From Paraburkholderia madseniana (GTDB taxonomy: Bacteria > Pseudomonadota > Gammaproteobacteria > Burkholderiales > Burkholderiaceae): a DNA stretch of 64,000 bases. Below are positions 46,039 to 56,121 of this stretch, in pieces. The stretch spans positions 43,045 to 107,044 of the forward strand of contig NZ_VOSW01000020.1 in the NCBI RefSeq assembly GCF_009690905.1, given 5' to 3'. Position 1 is the first letter of the stretch. Every line of letters begins with the position of its first letter. The notes under the pieces are model-generated. The model was not told the DNA's origin. It was given only the letters and a program-made list of their open reading frames with translations, and did not search any database. The position numbers were made by a program, and so were the translations under genes.

Positions 46039-46965
46039 ATGCGACCTATCAACATGATTGATCTCCGCGGTATCGATTTGAATCTGCTGGTTTCGCTCGA
46101 CGCGTTGCTCGCCGAGTCGAACGTCACGCGTGCGGCCGCGCGGCTGCATCTGACGCAACCGGCCGTCTCCACGCAGCTTTCGCGCTTGCGGCAGATCTTC
46201 GGCGATCCGCTGCTGCTGCCCGCCGAAACCGGCCGCGGCATGACGCGCACGGCCAGGGCGCTGGAGTTGATGGAGCCGCTTCATGCCGCGTTGAAGAATC
46301 TCGAAGCGGTGGTGCGCCACCAGCCGGCCTTCGATCCTCATACCGATACGCGGCGCTTCGTGATTGCCGCGCACGACAACGCCACCGCGGTACTCGGCAT
46401 GCGCCTGATGGAGTGCTTGCCGGCGTCGGCAGGGCCGGGCGTGCGCGTGGCGTTCGTGATTGGCGATCAGCCCACCGCCGCGTCCCGGCTCGAAAGCGGC
46501 GAGATCGACCTGCTGCTCGGTTCCGACCGGATGATTCCGCCGTCGATGAAAGTCCGCAAGCTCTACGACGAGCATTTCGTGTTCGTGCAGCGCAAGGGCC
46601 ACCCGCGCGGCGACGCCCCACTCGATCTCGACACCTACTGCGAGCTCGATCACGTGCTGGTGTCGACCAGCGGCGGCAGTTTTCACGGCTTCATGGACGA
46701 GCATCTCGACGAACTCGGCCGTGAACGGCGCGTCGCGCTGTCGCTCCAGCACTTCGCGCTGGTGCCGGAGTTGCTGTCGAAAACCGACTACGTTTCGACG
46801 CTGCCGTTGCGCTTCGCAGCACGCTACCTCGACCGGCTCGACACCTTTGCGCTGCCCTTCGAGGCGCGCGGCTTCACGTTGTACGCAGGCTGGCATCCGC
46901 GTAACCAGGCCGATCCGGCGCTCGTGTGGCTGCGGGAGATGCTGGCCGAGTTGGCCGCACAGTAG
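46039..46965 (+). CDS. LysR-family transcriptional regulator (NodD/NahR-like group)
   Basis: A 308-residue regulator with IDLRGIDLNLLVSLDALLAE and helix-turn-helix LTQPAVSTQLSRLRQIFGDPLL, the D-P-L-L ending being characteristic of the NahR/NodD/LinR subgroup that senses aromatic compounds. It is divergent from the oxidoreductase gene. Confidence 0.92.
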   Translation: MRPINMIDLRGIDLNLLVSLDALLAESNVTRAAARLHLTQPAVSTQLSRLRQIFGDPLLLPAETGRGMTRTARALELMEPLHAALKNLEAVVRHQPAFDPHTDTRRFVIAAHDNATAVLGMRLMECLPASAGPGVRVAFVIGDQPTAASRLESGEIDLLLGSDRMIPPSMKVRKLYDEHFVFVQRKGHPRGDAPLDLDTYCELDHVLVSTSGGSFHGFMDEHLDELGRERRVALSLQHFALVPELLSKTDYVSTLPLRFAARYLDRLDTFALPFEARGFTLYAGWHPRNQADPALVWLREMLAELAAQ

Positions 46966-47299
46966 GAAATCGGGCGGACACCGTCCGCCGTTCGATCAGA
47001 AAATGCGCATCACGCGCTACAACCGCCGCTCGCAAGACCGACGCACAGTCAGTCATCTCCGCGCCAGCCGCGGTCGTCAAACCCACTCCTTCCCCAGCCA
47101 TCCTCGTCGATCAGCCAGCCAATTTCACGAATTGGCACGCACGTCCAATTCCACGACCAAAGATTTTTGATGAGAACGCTTCTCAATTACAACCAGATTG
47201 CATAGAATGCACGCCGAAAACATTTTGTAATAAACATGGAATATCTGGGTAAGGAATGCGTTGTTCACCCGGGCACCAGCGCTCATGACGGGGATAAAA
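46966..47299. other. 334-bp intergenic region with a Fur box
   Basis: It holds a short GGCGGAC/GTCCGCC hairpin just after the LysR gene and the Fur-box-like promoter of the siderophore-receptor operon. No gene seen. Confidence 0.55.
47167..47186. promoter_or_regulatory. Putative Fur box
   Basis: TTGATGAGAACGCTTCTCAA contains TGAGAA-CGC-TTCTCA, very close to the bacterial Fur consensus (TGAGAAT-x-ATTCTCA). It is upstream of a TonB-dependent siderophore receptor, so iron repression is expected. Confidence 0.7.
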
Positions 47300-49549
47300 A
47301 TGAAGTTGCGGTCCGACGAACCGAAGCTCGGCAAAATCAGCACGACGCTGTGCAGCATGCTGGCGGCAGGTCCCGCGCTCGCGCAGGGCACGGCCGGCAC
47401 GGCGCCGCCTGACAAGGAAAGCCAGCTCGCGCCGATCGCCGTGCAAGGCCAGGCGGACGACGGCTTCAAGACCGACCACTCGGCGTCGGTCAAATTCACC
47501 GCGCCGCTGGTCGATACGCCGAAGTCGGTGACCGTGATTCCGCAGGAGTTGATCAAAAGCACGGGCGCCTCGACGCTGACCGAAGCGCTGCGCACGGTGC
47601 CGGGCATCACGTTCGGCGCCGGCGAAGGCGGCAACCCGCTCGGCGACCGGCCGTTCATTCGCGGCTACGACGCCCAGGGCAGCACCTTCGTCGACGGCAT
47701 GCGCGACATCGGCGCGACCACTCGCGAAGTGTTCAACATCGAAAGCGTGGAAGTGACCAAGGGGTCGGACGGCGCCTATGGCGGCCGCGGCGGCGCGGGC
47801 GGCAGCATCAACCTGATCACCAAGACTCCGCATCTGGGCAATTCCGCCGACGGCAGCGCGGGCCTCGGCACCGACCGCTACCGCCGCTTCACTGCCGACG
47901 GCAACTGGCAGATGGCCGATCACGCGGCCTTCCGCCTGAATGTGATGAGCCACAACAACGACGTGGCCGGCCGCGACGCGGTCAACAACGAGCGCTGGGG
48001 CATCGCGCCGTCGTTCACCTATGGTCTCGGCACGCCGACCCGCGTCACGGCGAGCTACTACCGCCTCTCCACCGACGACCTGCCCGACAGCGGTATTCCG
48101 TACTTCTACACGACCACCAACAAGCCGGCCAACGTCAATACGATCTATCCGGCCAACGTGGACCGGCATAACTTTTACGGCCTGATCGACCGGGATTTCC
48201 GCAAGACGACTTCGGACGTCGGCACCGTGCGCATCGAGCACGACATCAACAGTAATCTGACGATCCGCAACACCACGCGTTATACGAAATCCACTCAGGA
48301 CTACATCTGGACGCAGCCGGACGACAGCCAGGGCAACGTCGTGAACGGCATGGTGTGGCGCCGCGCGAATACGCGCGCCAGCGACGTCTACAGCCTCGCG
48401 AACCAGACCGAACTGTTCGGCGAGTTCAAGACGGGCTTCCTGAAACACAGCTTCACCACCGGCCTCGAACTGTCGCGCGAAACCAGCGTGAATGATTCGT
48501 ACACCGTCGCAACGGCCACCGGTGCGATCTGCAAGACCAAGGGCATCGGCGCGGCGTCGGGCTATAACTGCACGAGCCTGTGGTCACCGAATCCGAACGA
48601 CCCGTGGGCCGGCTCGGTCAAGCAAACGAACGATCCGAGCGAGCAGCGCACCACCACCAAGTCGCTGTATGCGTTCGATACGATCGAACTCACCAAACGC
48701 TGGCAGGCCAACGTCGGCTTGCGCGTCGACGATTACTCCACCGATTTCCGCAACACGGTGGCCAACGGCGGCAAGCGCACCTCGCGCGACGACACGCTGT
48801 TCAACTACCAGTTCGGGCTCGTCTTCAAACCGGCTTCGAACGGCAGCGTGTATGCGTCGATCGCGACTTCGTCGACGCCGGCCGGCGCCCTGCTCGGCCA
48901 GGGCAGCGAAACGCAATCGTTGACGCCGGGTCGCAACGGTGTCGGTGCGAACGCGGATCAGCTAGCCCCGGAAAAGAACCGCAGCATTGAACTCGGCACC
49001 AAGTGGAATGTGCTGGACAACCACCTCTCGCTGACGGGCGCGCTGTTTCAGATCGATACGACCAACGCCCGCGTCACGCTGCCGAACAACGAATACGCAA
49101 TGGTCGGCAACAAGCGCGTACAAGGTTTCGAATTCGGTGTGGCCGGTCAGTTGACGAACAAGTGGCAGGTGTTCGGCGGCTACACGTACATGAAGAGCCA
49201 GTTGCGCGACAACGGCAAGACCACCTCGGATAACGGCCACCAGTTCCCGAATACGCCGAAGAACAGCATCAGCCTGTGGACCAACTACGACGTGCTGCCG
49301 AAGTTCACGATCGGCGGCGGCGCGTTCTACATGTCGCAGGTATACGGCGATACGGCGAACCTACGTGCGGTGCCGTCGTACTGGCGTTTCGACGGCGTGG
49401 CGACGTACCGCATCAACAAGAAGGTCGATCTGCAACTGAACGTGCAGAACATCTTCAACCGGACGTATTACGACCAGGCGTATCCGGCGCACTACGCATC
49501 GATCGCAGCCGGCCGTTCCGCCTTCCTGACGCTCAACGCGCATTACTAA
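47300..49549 (+). CDS. TonB-dependent siderophore receptor (Fiu/catecholate type)
   Basis: A receptor of about 749 residues. Signal peptide (STTLCSMLAAGPALAQG), plug domain from about residue 50 (VDTPKSVTVIPQELIKSTGASTLTEALRTVPGI, NIESVEVTKGSDGAYGGRGGAGG) and a 22-strand barrel ending SAFLTLNAHY. I prefer ATG 47300, which follows GGGGA; TTG 47261 and ATG 47285 are in frame. Together with the Sel1 and PKHD genes it forms a co-transcribed iron-uptake group. Confidence 0.92.
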   Translation: MKLRSDEPKLGKISTTLCSMLAAGPALAQGTAGTAPPDKESQLAPIAVQGQADDGFKTDHSASVKFTAPLVDTPKSVTVIPQELIKSTGASTLTEALRTVPGITFGAGEGGNPLGDRPFIRGYDAQGSTFVDGMRDIGATTREVFNIESVEVTKGSDGAYGGRGGAGGSINLITKTPHLGNSADGSAGLGTDRYRRFTADGNWQMADHAAFRLNVMSHNNDVAGRDAVNNERWGIAPSFTYGLGTPTRVTASYYRLSTDDLPDSGIPYFYTTTNKPANVNTIYPANVDRHNFYGLIDRDFRKTTSDVGTVRIEHDINSNLTIRNTTRYTKSTQDYIWTQPDDSQGNVVNGMVWRRANTRASDVYSLANQTELFGEFKTGFLKHSFTTGLELSRETSVNDSYTVATATGAICKTKGIGAASGYNCTSLWSPNPNDPWAGSVKQTNDPSEQRTTTKSLYAFDTIELTKRWQANVGLRVDDYSTDFRNTVANGGKRTSRDDTLFNYQFGLVFKPASNGSVYASIATSSTPAGALLGQGSETQSLTPGRNGVGANADQLAPEKNRSIELGTKWNVLDNHLSLTGALFQIDTTNARVTLPNNEYAMVGNKRVQGFEFGVAGQLTNKWQVFGGYTYMKSQLRDNGKTTSDNGHQFPNTPKNSISLWTNYDVLPKFTIGGGAFYMSQVYGDTANLRAVPSYWRFDGVATYRINKKVDLQLNVQNIFNRTYYDQAYPAHYASIAAGRSAFLTLNAHY

Positions 49550-49557
49550 GCACAGGC

Positions 49558-50319
49558 ATGACGGAACAGGTAACGCTGAAGGCGCTGGCGACCGTGTCGC
49601 ATGACGAACTCGCCGCGATTCTCTCCGGGCCACCGGACACCGCTGCCGCGTGGGTGGCGGCAGCCGCGCATAACGGCATCGTCGAAGCGCAGGCGGTGTA
49701 CGGGCAGTATCTGCTCGACGGCCATGGCGTGGAACGCAACGCCGAGGAAGCGTTAACCTGGTTCAAGCACGCGGCCCGGCAGGATCATCCGATGGCGATG
49801 AACATGTTGGGCCGTTGCTATGAACACGGTTGGGGAACCACCGCGTGCGCGCCGGTAGCGGTCTACTGGTACCGCCTCGCAGCGCAGGCCGGACTCGACT
49901 GGGGGATGTACAACTATGCTTCAGCGCTGGCGCTCGGCAATGGTGTGGCGTGCGATCGTGCGCAAGCGTTGGTGTGGTTCCGGCGTGCCGCCGAAATAGG
50001 TCACGTTAAGTCGATCAACTTTATCGGCAGCTTTTACGAGGACGGCTGGGAAGTCAAGGCCGACGCAAACATCGCGCTCGACTATTACCGTCGTGCAGCG
50101 GTGGGCGGCGACTTCCGCGGCCAGTTCAACTATGCGCGGCTACTGGCTGAACGCGGCGAGATCGATGCCGCGCTGCAATGGTTGCGGCGTGTGCCGCATA
50201 CCGCAACACCGGCGTTCGTCGAGAAAATGCAAGCGTGGCTGGCCGCTTCGCCGGTGGCCGCATTTCGTGCGCTGGCCAAAGAGATCGATGAAGATATCAA
50301 CGAAGAGGTGCGCGCATGA
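49558..50319 (+). CDS. Sel1-repeat (TPR-like) protein
   Basis: A 253-residue soluble protein with about four Sel1 repeats from residue 40 to 190 ([78 protein letters not shown]). No signal peptide. The start is 8 bp after the receptor stop and the stop overlaps the next start (ATGA), so all three genes are coupled. Its role in iron uptake is unknown; the trio recurs in Burkholderia from memory. Confidence 0.9.
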   Translation: MTEQVTLKALATVSHDELAAILSGPPDTAAAWVAAAAHNGIVEAQAVYGQYLLDGHGVERNAEEALTWFKHAARQDHPMAMNMLGRCYEHGWGTTACAPVAVYWYRLAAQAGLDWGMYNYASALALGNGVACDRAQALVWFRRAAEIGHVKSINFIGSFYEDGWEVKADANIALDYYRRAAVGGDFRGQFNYARLLAERGEIDAALQWLRRVPHTATPAFVEKMQAWLAASPVAAFRALAKEIDEDINEEVRA

Positions 50320-50999
50320 TGCTGCATCTGCAAGGCGTGCTCAGCAAACAACAAGTCGCGCAATGCCGCGAAATCCTCGACGCGGCACCATGGATCGACG
50401 GCAATGCGACTTCCGGCGAGCAGTCGGCGCAGGCCAAGCGCAACCAGCAATTGCCCGAAGGCTCCCCCGCCGCGCGCGCGGTTGGCGATGCGATTCAGGA
50501 CGCGCTCGGCCGCAATCCGCGCTTCTTTGCCGCCGCGTTGCCGCTGAAAGTCTTTCCGCCACTCTTTAACCGCTATGCAGGCGGCGATGGTTTCGGCACG
50601 CACGTGGACAACGCGATCCGCCAGTTGCGCGGCACCGACTTCCGCATCCGCAGCGATCTGTCGGCCACGCTCTTTCTGGCCGAGCCGGAGTCCTACGACG
50701 GTGGCGAACTCTGCGTCGAAGACACCTACGGCGTGCATCGCGCGAAGCTACCGGCCGGCGACATGGTGCTCTACCCCGCTTCGAGCCTGCATCACGTGAG
50801 CCCGGTGACGCGTGGCGTGCGGGTCGCGTCTTTCTTCTGGATCCAGAGCATGGTGCGCGACGACGGCGAACGCGCCATGCTGTTTCAACTCGACAACGAC
50901 GTGCAACATCTGGCGGCCGAGAAAGGTTCGAACGATGCAACCGTGGTAAGCCTCACCGGCATCTATCACAATCTGCTGCGCCGCTGGGCCGACGCCTGA
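50316..50999 (+). CDS. piuC: PKHD-type Fe(II)/2-oxoglutarate dioxygenase (PiuC-like)
   Basis: A 227-residue dioxygenase. Iron ligands are readable as His96 and Asp98 in GFGTHVDNA and His159 in [14 protein letters not shown], with the 2-oxoglutarate-binding Arg a few residues later. Such hydroxylases accompany catecholate receptors (PiuC with PiuA/Fiu) and are thought to help process siderophores. Confidence 0.92.
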   Translation: MMLHLQGVLSKQQVAQCREILDAAPWIDGNATSGEQSAQAKRNQQLPEGSPAARAVGDAIQDALGRNPRFFAAALPLKVFPPLFNRYAGGDGFGTHVDNAIRQLRGTDFRIRSDLSATLFLAEPESYDGGELCVEDTYGVHRAKLPAGDMVLYPASSLHHVSPVTRGVRVASFFWIQSMVRDDGERAMLFQLDNDVQHLAAEKGSNDATVVSLTGIYHNLLRRWADA

Positions 51000-51369
51000 T
51001 CTGGCGGACTCCTCGTCTGACGCAAAACAGTCTTTCTTTTTGCACGCAGAAAGAAGGCACTTCCGCATATTTACTTTCCCGTTCGTTAAGCGCAACGTCC
51101 GTGGTTGACGCGCGTCGCTACGTTTCTGGTTGCGCTCGCAAGGATTCGATCCGATTCGCCGTGACTCGATAGCCGGGTCGCAGCGGACGCCGTTGCGCCG
51201 CGTCGGCATATCGTTGCATTCGCAACGGCACCGAAATTGCTGAGAACGATGGGTTAGGCCACGACGCTTCGGATGCCAACGTGCGGGTATCCGCGCGTCG
51301 GTTACCCGCATGTCGGCATCCGCACGTCGCCAGCCTGCATTGACCTTTCAATGGAGCCAGCAGACCTTC
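51000..51369. other. 370-bp region upstream of paoABC
   Basis: No gene is evident. It contains an imperfect inverted repeat (51272-51289 with 51303-51320) close to the paoA start and should hold the paoABC promoter. Confidence 0.55.
51272..51320. repeat. Inverted repeat before paoA
   Basis: GATGCCAACGTGCGGGTA (51272-51289) and TACCCGCATGTCGGCATC (51303-51320) pair at 16 of 18 positions with a 13-base spacer. A third partial copy (GGCATCCGCACGTCG) follows. It is 50 bp before the start codon, so it may be a regulator site or leader stem. Confidence 0.5.
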
Positions 51370-52140
51370 ATGTCCACGAAGAACGAACGTCAGGATTCGG
51401 GCGACGCGCCCGCCACCACGCCATCCCAACCGTCGCGCCGCCGCTTTCTGCAGTCGGCTGCCGCAGCCGCCACGGTCGGCGCGGCGCCGCATCTGCGCGC
51501 GCAAACACAAACACCCACCCCGGCCGCGCTGCCTGCGGAGGTCCGTTCACCTGTGCCGGGCCGTCCGGTCACGCTGACGATCAACGGCCGCGCTTACACG
51601 CTGCAACTCGAACCGCGCGTGACCTTGCTCGATGCGCTGCGCGAGTACGCGGGCCTGATGGGTACCAAGAAAGGCTGCGACCGCGGACAGTGCGGCGCAT
51701 GCACGGTGATCGCCGACGGCCGTCGCATCAATTCCTGCCTGACGCTCGCCGTGATGCATGAAGGCGAGAACATCACGACGGTGGAAGGACTCGCCAGCAA
51801 CGGCGTGCCGAGTCCGTTGCAGCGGGCCTTCATCGAACACGATGCGTTCCAGTGCGGCTACTGTACGCCCGGGCAGTTGTGTTCCGCGACTGCCCTGCTG
51901 AACGAATTCCGTAACGGCACGGCTAGCACCGTGACCGCCGATGTCCGCAGCCGGCCTCCACAACTTTCCGACGACGAGATCCGCGAACGCATGAGCGGCA
52001 ATATTTGTCGCTGCGGCGCGTACGTGAATATCGTCGCTGCGGTGCGCGCCGTGCATGAAGGCGGTGGGCAGAACGTTGCAAACGGGAGTGGCAGTGCCAG
52101 CAACGCCAGCAGCGGTAGCGACAACCGCCACAACGCCTGA
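51370..52140 (+). CDS. paoA: Periplasmic aldehyde oxidoreductase, 2Fe-2S subunit
   Basis: A 256-residue subunit with a twin-arginine signal (PSRRRFLQSAAAAATVGAAP), so the complex folds in the cytoplasm and is exported. The plant-type 2Fe-2S cluster binds GCDRGQCGACTV, and the second cluster binds CGYCTPGQLCSA and ICRCGAYVNI. The gene is first of paoABC. Confidence 0.93.
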   Translation: MSTKNERQDSGDAPATTPSQPSRRRFLQSAAAAATVGAAPHLRAQTQTPTPAALPAEVRSPVPGRPVTLTINGRAYTLQLEPRVTLLDALREYAGLMGTKKGCDRGQCGACTVIADGRRINSCLTLAVMHEGENITTVEGLASNGVPSPLQRAFIEHDAFQCGYCTPGQLCSATALLNEFRNGTASTVTADVRSRPPQLSDDEIRERMSGNICRCGAYVNIVAAVRAVHEGGGQNVANGSGSASNASSGSDNRHNA

Positions 52141-52153
52141 CGGAGCGACCAGC

Positions 52154-53167
52154 ATGGATGCGATCTCTTACGAACGCGCCGGCGACGTCGCCGGCGCCGT
52201 GCGCGCGGCGCAGCAACCGGGTGCGGTGTTCATCGGCGGCGGCACCAATCTGCTCGACCTGATGAAGGGCGGCGTAGCGCGGCCGCTGCGGCTCATCGAT
52301 ATCACGCACATCAGCGGACTCGATACGGTCACCACGCTGCCCAATGGCGGCATCCGTATCGGTGCCCTGGTGCGCAACAGCGATGCCGCCAATCACGCGC
52401 TGGTGCGCGAACAATACCCGTTGCTGACGCAAGCATTTCTGGCGGGTGCGTCGTCACAACTGCGCAATATGGCGACCGTGGGCGGCAATCTGTTACAGCG
52501 CACGCGCTGCGGCTACTTTTGCGACACCGCCTTCACGCAGTGCAATAAGCGCATACCAGGCAGTGGTTGCGCGGCGCTCGAAGGCCACAATCGCACGCAC
52601 GCGATTCTCGGTGCGAGTCCGCAATGCATCGCCGTGAACCCGTCGGATATGAGCGTGGCGCTCGCCGCGCTCGATGCCGTCGTGCGCGTGAGCGGACCCA
52701 TAAGCGGACCCGCAGGCGAGCGAACGATTCCATTTGCTGACTTTCATCGGCTTCCCGGTGACCGGCCCGACATCGATACGACTTTGCAGGCGGGCGAGTT
52801 GATTACCGCCGTCGATTTGCCGCCACCTTTGTTCAGCGCGAACGCTCACTATCTGAAGGTGCGTGACCGGGCCAGTTACGCATTTGCGCTGGTCTCGGTG
52901 GCCGCCGCGTTGCAGATGGACGGCGACCACGTGAGAACCGCACGCATCGCGTTGGGCGGCGTCGCGCACAAGCCGTGGCGCGCAAGCGCGGCCGAGCAGA
53001 TGCTCAACGGCCAGCCGCTCATGCAGGCGAGGTTGCATGAGGCCGCAGCCGCCGCGCTACACGATGCCAGACCACAGCACGAGAATGCGTTCAAGGTGCA
53101 GCTCGCGCAACGCGCGATCGTGCGCGCAGTGAATCTGGCCGCGGGCCGCACCAGAGGTGTCGCATGA
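52154..53167 (+). CDS. paoB: Periplasmic aldehyde oxidoreductase, FAD and 4Fe-4S subunit
   Basis: A 337-residue FAD-binding chain of the xanthine-oxidase family (AVFIGGGTNLLDLMKGG, QLRNMATVGGNLLQRTRC). The Cys-rich insert RCGYFCDTAFTQCNKRIPGSGC is the additional 4Fe-4S site found in PaoB/HCR-B-like subunits. It starts 13 bp after paoA and overlaps paoC by 4 bp. Confidence 0.93.
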   Translation: MDAISYERAGDVAGAVRAAQQPGAVFIGGGTNLLDLMKGGVARPLRLIDITHISGLDTVTTLPNGGIRIGALVRNSDAANHALVREQYPLLTQAFLAGASSQLRNMATVGGNLLQRTRCGYFCDTAFTQCNKRIPGSGCAALEGHNRTHAILGASPQCIAVNPSDMSVALAALDAVVRVSGPISGPAGERTIPFADFHRLPGDRPDIDTTLQAGELITAVDLPPPLFSANAHYLKVRDRASYAFALVSVAAALQMDGDHVRTARIALGGVAHKPWRASAAEQMLNGQPLMQARLHEAAAAALHDARPQHENAFKVQLAQRAIVRAVNLAAGRTRGVA

Positions 53168-55386
53168 ATCTGATTGGTCAACCGCTCGACCGCATCGACG
53201 GTCTGCTGAAAGTCAGCGGCGAAGCACGCTACGCCGCCGAGTTCCCCGAGGCGCGGCTCGCGCATGCGGTGCTGGTTACCAGCACGATTGCAAGCGGCAC
53301 GATTGCGTCGATCGATGCGAGCCGCGCGCAAGCGCTGCCAGGCGTGCTGCTGGTGATGACGTATCAGAACGCGCCGCGCCTGCCGAATGGCGGCAAGCCC
53401 GCGTTGGCGTCGCCGGCAGGCAGGCGCCTGTCGCTGCTGCAGGACAATCAGATTCACTACAACAACGAGCCGGTCGCGGTGGTGGTTGCCGATACGCTCG
53501 AACATGCCACCGATGCCGCACGTCAACTGCGCATCACTTATCAGAGCAGCGCCGCGGTACTCGATTTCACGCAAGCGAAGCCGAACGGACATGCGCCCGA
53601 CAAACCGCAAGGCCGCACCACGGACACGCAACGCGGCGACTTCGAGGACGGTATGCGCAGCGGCCCAGTCCACGTCGATGCCGTTTACACGACACCGATC
53701 GAGCATCACAACCCGATGGAGCCGCACGCCACGATGGCGCACTGGGACGGCCCGCAACTCACGCTCTACGACTCGACGCAAGGCGTCAGCAATGCGGCGC
53801 AGGCGGTCGCCAGGACGTTCGGCATGTCGCCAGGCGACGTCCGCGTGATTTCGCCGTTTATCGGCGGTGGCTTCGGTTGCAAGGGTTCGTCGTGGTCGCA
53901 CGTATCGTTGTGCGCGATGGCGGCGAAACAGACCGGGCGCCCGGTGCGCCTCGTGCTCGAACGGCCGCAGATGTTCGGCTCTGTCGGCGCGCGGCCACGT
54001 ACCGAGCAGCATTTCACACTTGCCGCGCGGCACGACGGCACACTGACCGCGATGCGCCATGGCAGTGTTTCGAACACGTCGATGTTCGAAGACTGGACCG
54101 AGACCTGCTGCATGGTCACGCGCATGTTGTACGCGGTGCCCAATCAGATCACGACGCACCGGATCGTGCCGATGAATCTCGGCACGCCGACTTTCATGCG
54201 CGCGCCCGGCGAGACAACTGGCTCGTTCGCGCTCGAATCGGCGATGGACGAACTCGCTGTAGCGTTGAAGATGGACCCGCTAGCGCTGCGCCTGAAGAAT
54301 TACGCCGATGCCGATCCGCAGGAAAACAAGCCGTGGTCAGGCAAGTCCTTGCGCGAGTGCTATCAGATCGGCGCGCAGAAATTCGGCTGGTCGCGGCGCA
54401 CCGCCGCTCCACGCTCGATGCGCAACGGCAACACGCTGATCGGCATGGGCATGGCAACGGCCACCTATCCGGCCAACCGCAGCGAAGCCGCAGCCATCGC
54501 GCGGATTCTGCCGGACGGCAGCGCCATGGTCGCCTCCGGCACACAGGACCTCGGCACCGGCACCTATACGGTGATGACCCAGGTGGCCGCCGACGCCCTA
54601 GGCTTCGCGCCGGAAAACATTCACTTCGCGCTCGGCGATTCGTCGCTGCCGAGAGCGCCGGGGTCGGGCGGCTCGCAATCGGCGGCGAGCGTTTCGCCCG
54701 CCGTGCGCGAGGCCGCAAGCCAGGCGCGCAGCCAGTTGATCGCGTTGGCACTCGCCGACGAAGCCTCGCCGGTGCACGACATCGCGCCCGACGACATCAC
54801 GGTGGAAAACGGCTGGGTCATGAGCCGCTCGCAACCGGCGAAGCGCGATCCGGCAGCGGCGATCATCGCGCGCTCAGGCGGCAAGCCGATCGAAGCCACC
54901 GCGACGGTCAAACCCGGCGATGAACGGCAGAAGTACTCGCTTCACTCGTTTGGCGCAGTCTTTGCCGAAGTCCATGTCGATGCGGACCTCGGCACGATTC
55001 GCGTGGCGCGCGTGGTCGGCGTTTATGACGTGGGTCGCGTGCTAAACCAGAAAACCGCGCGCAGCCAGATGCTGGGCGGCATCGTGTGGGGCGTGGGAGC
55101 GGCGCTCCAAGAAGATACCTCGCTCGATACGCGCTATGGCCGCTTCACCAATGCGAATCTCGCCGAGTACCACGTGCCGGTGAATGCCGACATCGGTTCG
55201 CTCGACATCACGTTTATCGATCGGCCTGATCCGTACGTCAACTCGCTCGGCGTGCGCGGCATCGGCGAGATCGGCATCACCGGCGTACCGGCGGCCATCG
55301 CGAATGCGGTTTATCACGCGACCGGCGTGCGCGTGCGCGATCTGCCGGTGACGCTCGACAAGGTGATGGGGACGACGCGCGCATAA
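53164..55386 (+). CDS. paoC: Periplasmic aldehyde oxidoreductase, molybdopterin catalytic subunit
   Basis: A 740-residue large subunit. GGGFGCKGSSWSH binds the molybdopterin cytosine dinucleotide, EPHATMAHW and PGETTGSFALESAMDEL line the active site, and the catalytic Glu lies in RGIGEIGITGVPAAIANA. It oxidises aldehydes, probably aromatic ones, in the periplasm. Confidence 0.93.
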   Translation: MNLIGQPLDRIDGLLKVSGEARYAAEFPEARLAHAVLVTSTIASGTIASIDASRAQALPGVLLVMTYQNAPRLPNGGKPALASPAGRRLSLLQDNQIHYNNEPVAVVVADTLEHATDAARQLRITYQSSAAVLDFTQAKPNGHAPDKPQGRTTDTQRGDFEDGMRSGPVHVDAVYTTPIEHHNPMEPHATMAHWDGPQLTLYDSTQGVSNAAQAVARTFGMSPGDVRVISPFIGGGFGCKGSSWSHVSLCAMAAKQTGRPVRLVLERPQMFGSVGARPRTEQHFTLAARHDGTLTAMRHGSVSNTSMFEDWTETCCMVTRMLYAVPNQITTHRIVPMNLGTPTFMRAPGETTGSFALESAMDELAVALKMDPLALRLKNYADADPQENKPWSGKSLRECYQIGAQKFGWSRRTAAPRSMRNGNTLIGMGMATATYPANRSEAAAIARILPDGSAMVASGTQDLGTGTYTVMTQVAADALGFAPENIHFALGDSSLPRAPGSGGSQSAASVSPAVREAASQARSQLIALALADEASPVHDIAPDDITVENGWVMSRSQPAKRDPAAAIIARSGGKPIEATATVKPGDERQKYSLHSFGAVFAEVHVDADLGTIRVARVVGVYDVGRVLNQKTARSQMLGGIVWGVGAALQEDTSLDTRYGRFTNANLAEYHVPVNADIGSLDITFIDRPDPYVNSLGVRGIGEIGITGVPAAIANAVYHATGVRVRDLPVTLDKVMGTTRA

Positions 55387-55463
55387 CGGCCCATGCATTG
55401 CCGCTTGCCTGCCGATGCGTTGCATCGCACAATCGGGCACATCCTTCCTATCGGTGCCCGCCC

Positions 55464-56051
55464 ATGGCCTACGCCTCGCTCGCTACTGGCGTGCTGCTCG
55501 CCGCCGGCTTCGGCTCCCGCTTCGACCCGGACGGCCTGCACAACAAACTGCTCGCGCAGATGCCCGACGGCACACCCGTCGCGCACGAAGCGGCGCACCG
55601 GCTGCTGCGGGTTGTCTCGCGCGTGCTGGCCGTGGTGCGGCCGGGCTCGGACGCCCTCGCGCGCCTCCTGAACGACGCCGGCTGCGACGTGGTGTTCGCC
55701 GAGAGCGCCAATCGTGGCATGGGTGCGAGTCTCGCCGCCGGCATCGAAGCCAGCGACGACGCCGAGGGCTGGATCGTCGCGCTTGCCGATATGCCGCGCA
55801 TCGCCACCCCGACGATCGAAGAAGTGGCGCGTGCGCTCGACGGCGGCGCTTCGATCGTCGCGCCGTTTTATCAGGGCCAGCGCGGCCATCCGGTCGGCTT
55901 CGGCATCGAGCATCGGGACGCATTGATCGCGCTCGACGGCGACACCGGCGCACGCGCGCTGTTGACCTCGCAGCGGGTAATGCGGCTGGATGTCGACGAT
56001 CCCGGGATTCTGCGCGACGTGGATACGCCGGAAGATCTGCGCAACGTTTAG
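55464..56051 (+). CDS. mocA: MocA-like molybdenum cofactor cytidylyltransferase
   Basis: A 195-residue nucleotidyltransferase with GVLLAAGFGSRF and KLLAQMPDG at the nucleotide loop, then ALADMPRI. It adds CMP to molybdopterin to give the cytosine dinucleotide form that PaoC needs. It follows paoC by 77 bp and is likely part of the operon. Confidence 0.9.
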   Translation: MAYASLATGVLLAAGFGSRFDPDGLHNKLLAQMPDGTPVAHEAAHRLLRVVSRVLAVVRPGSDALARLLNDAGCDVVFAESANRGMGASLAAGIEASDDAEGWIVALADMPRIATPTIEEVARALDGGASIVAPFYQGQRGHPVGFGIEHRDALIALDGDTGARALLTSQRVMRLDVDDPGILRDVDTPEDLRNV

Positions 56052-56121
56052 CTTGAGCGCGACAGTGCCGTGGACAAACCGGCGCGGAAATTGAATGGGT
56101 GGGACCGAACGTAGAGGCTGA

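Noticed and set aside
53157..54923. A long plus-strand frame overlapping paoC in another phase
   Set aside because: Arg/Ala-rich frame shadow of paoC, which has full catalytic motifs.
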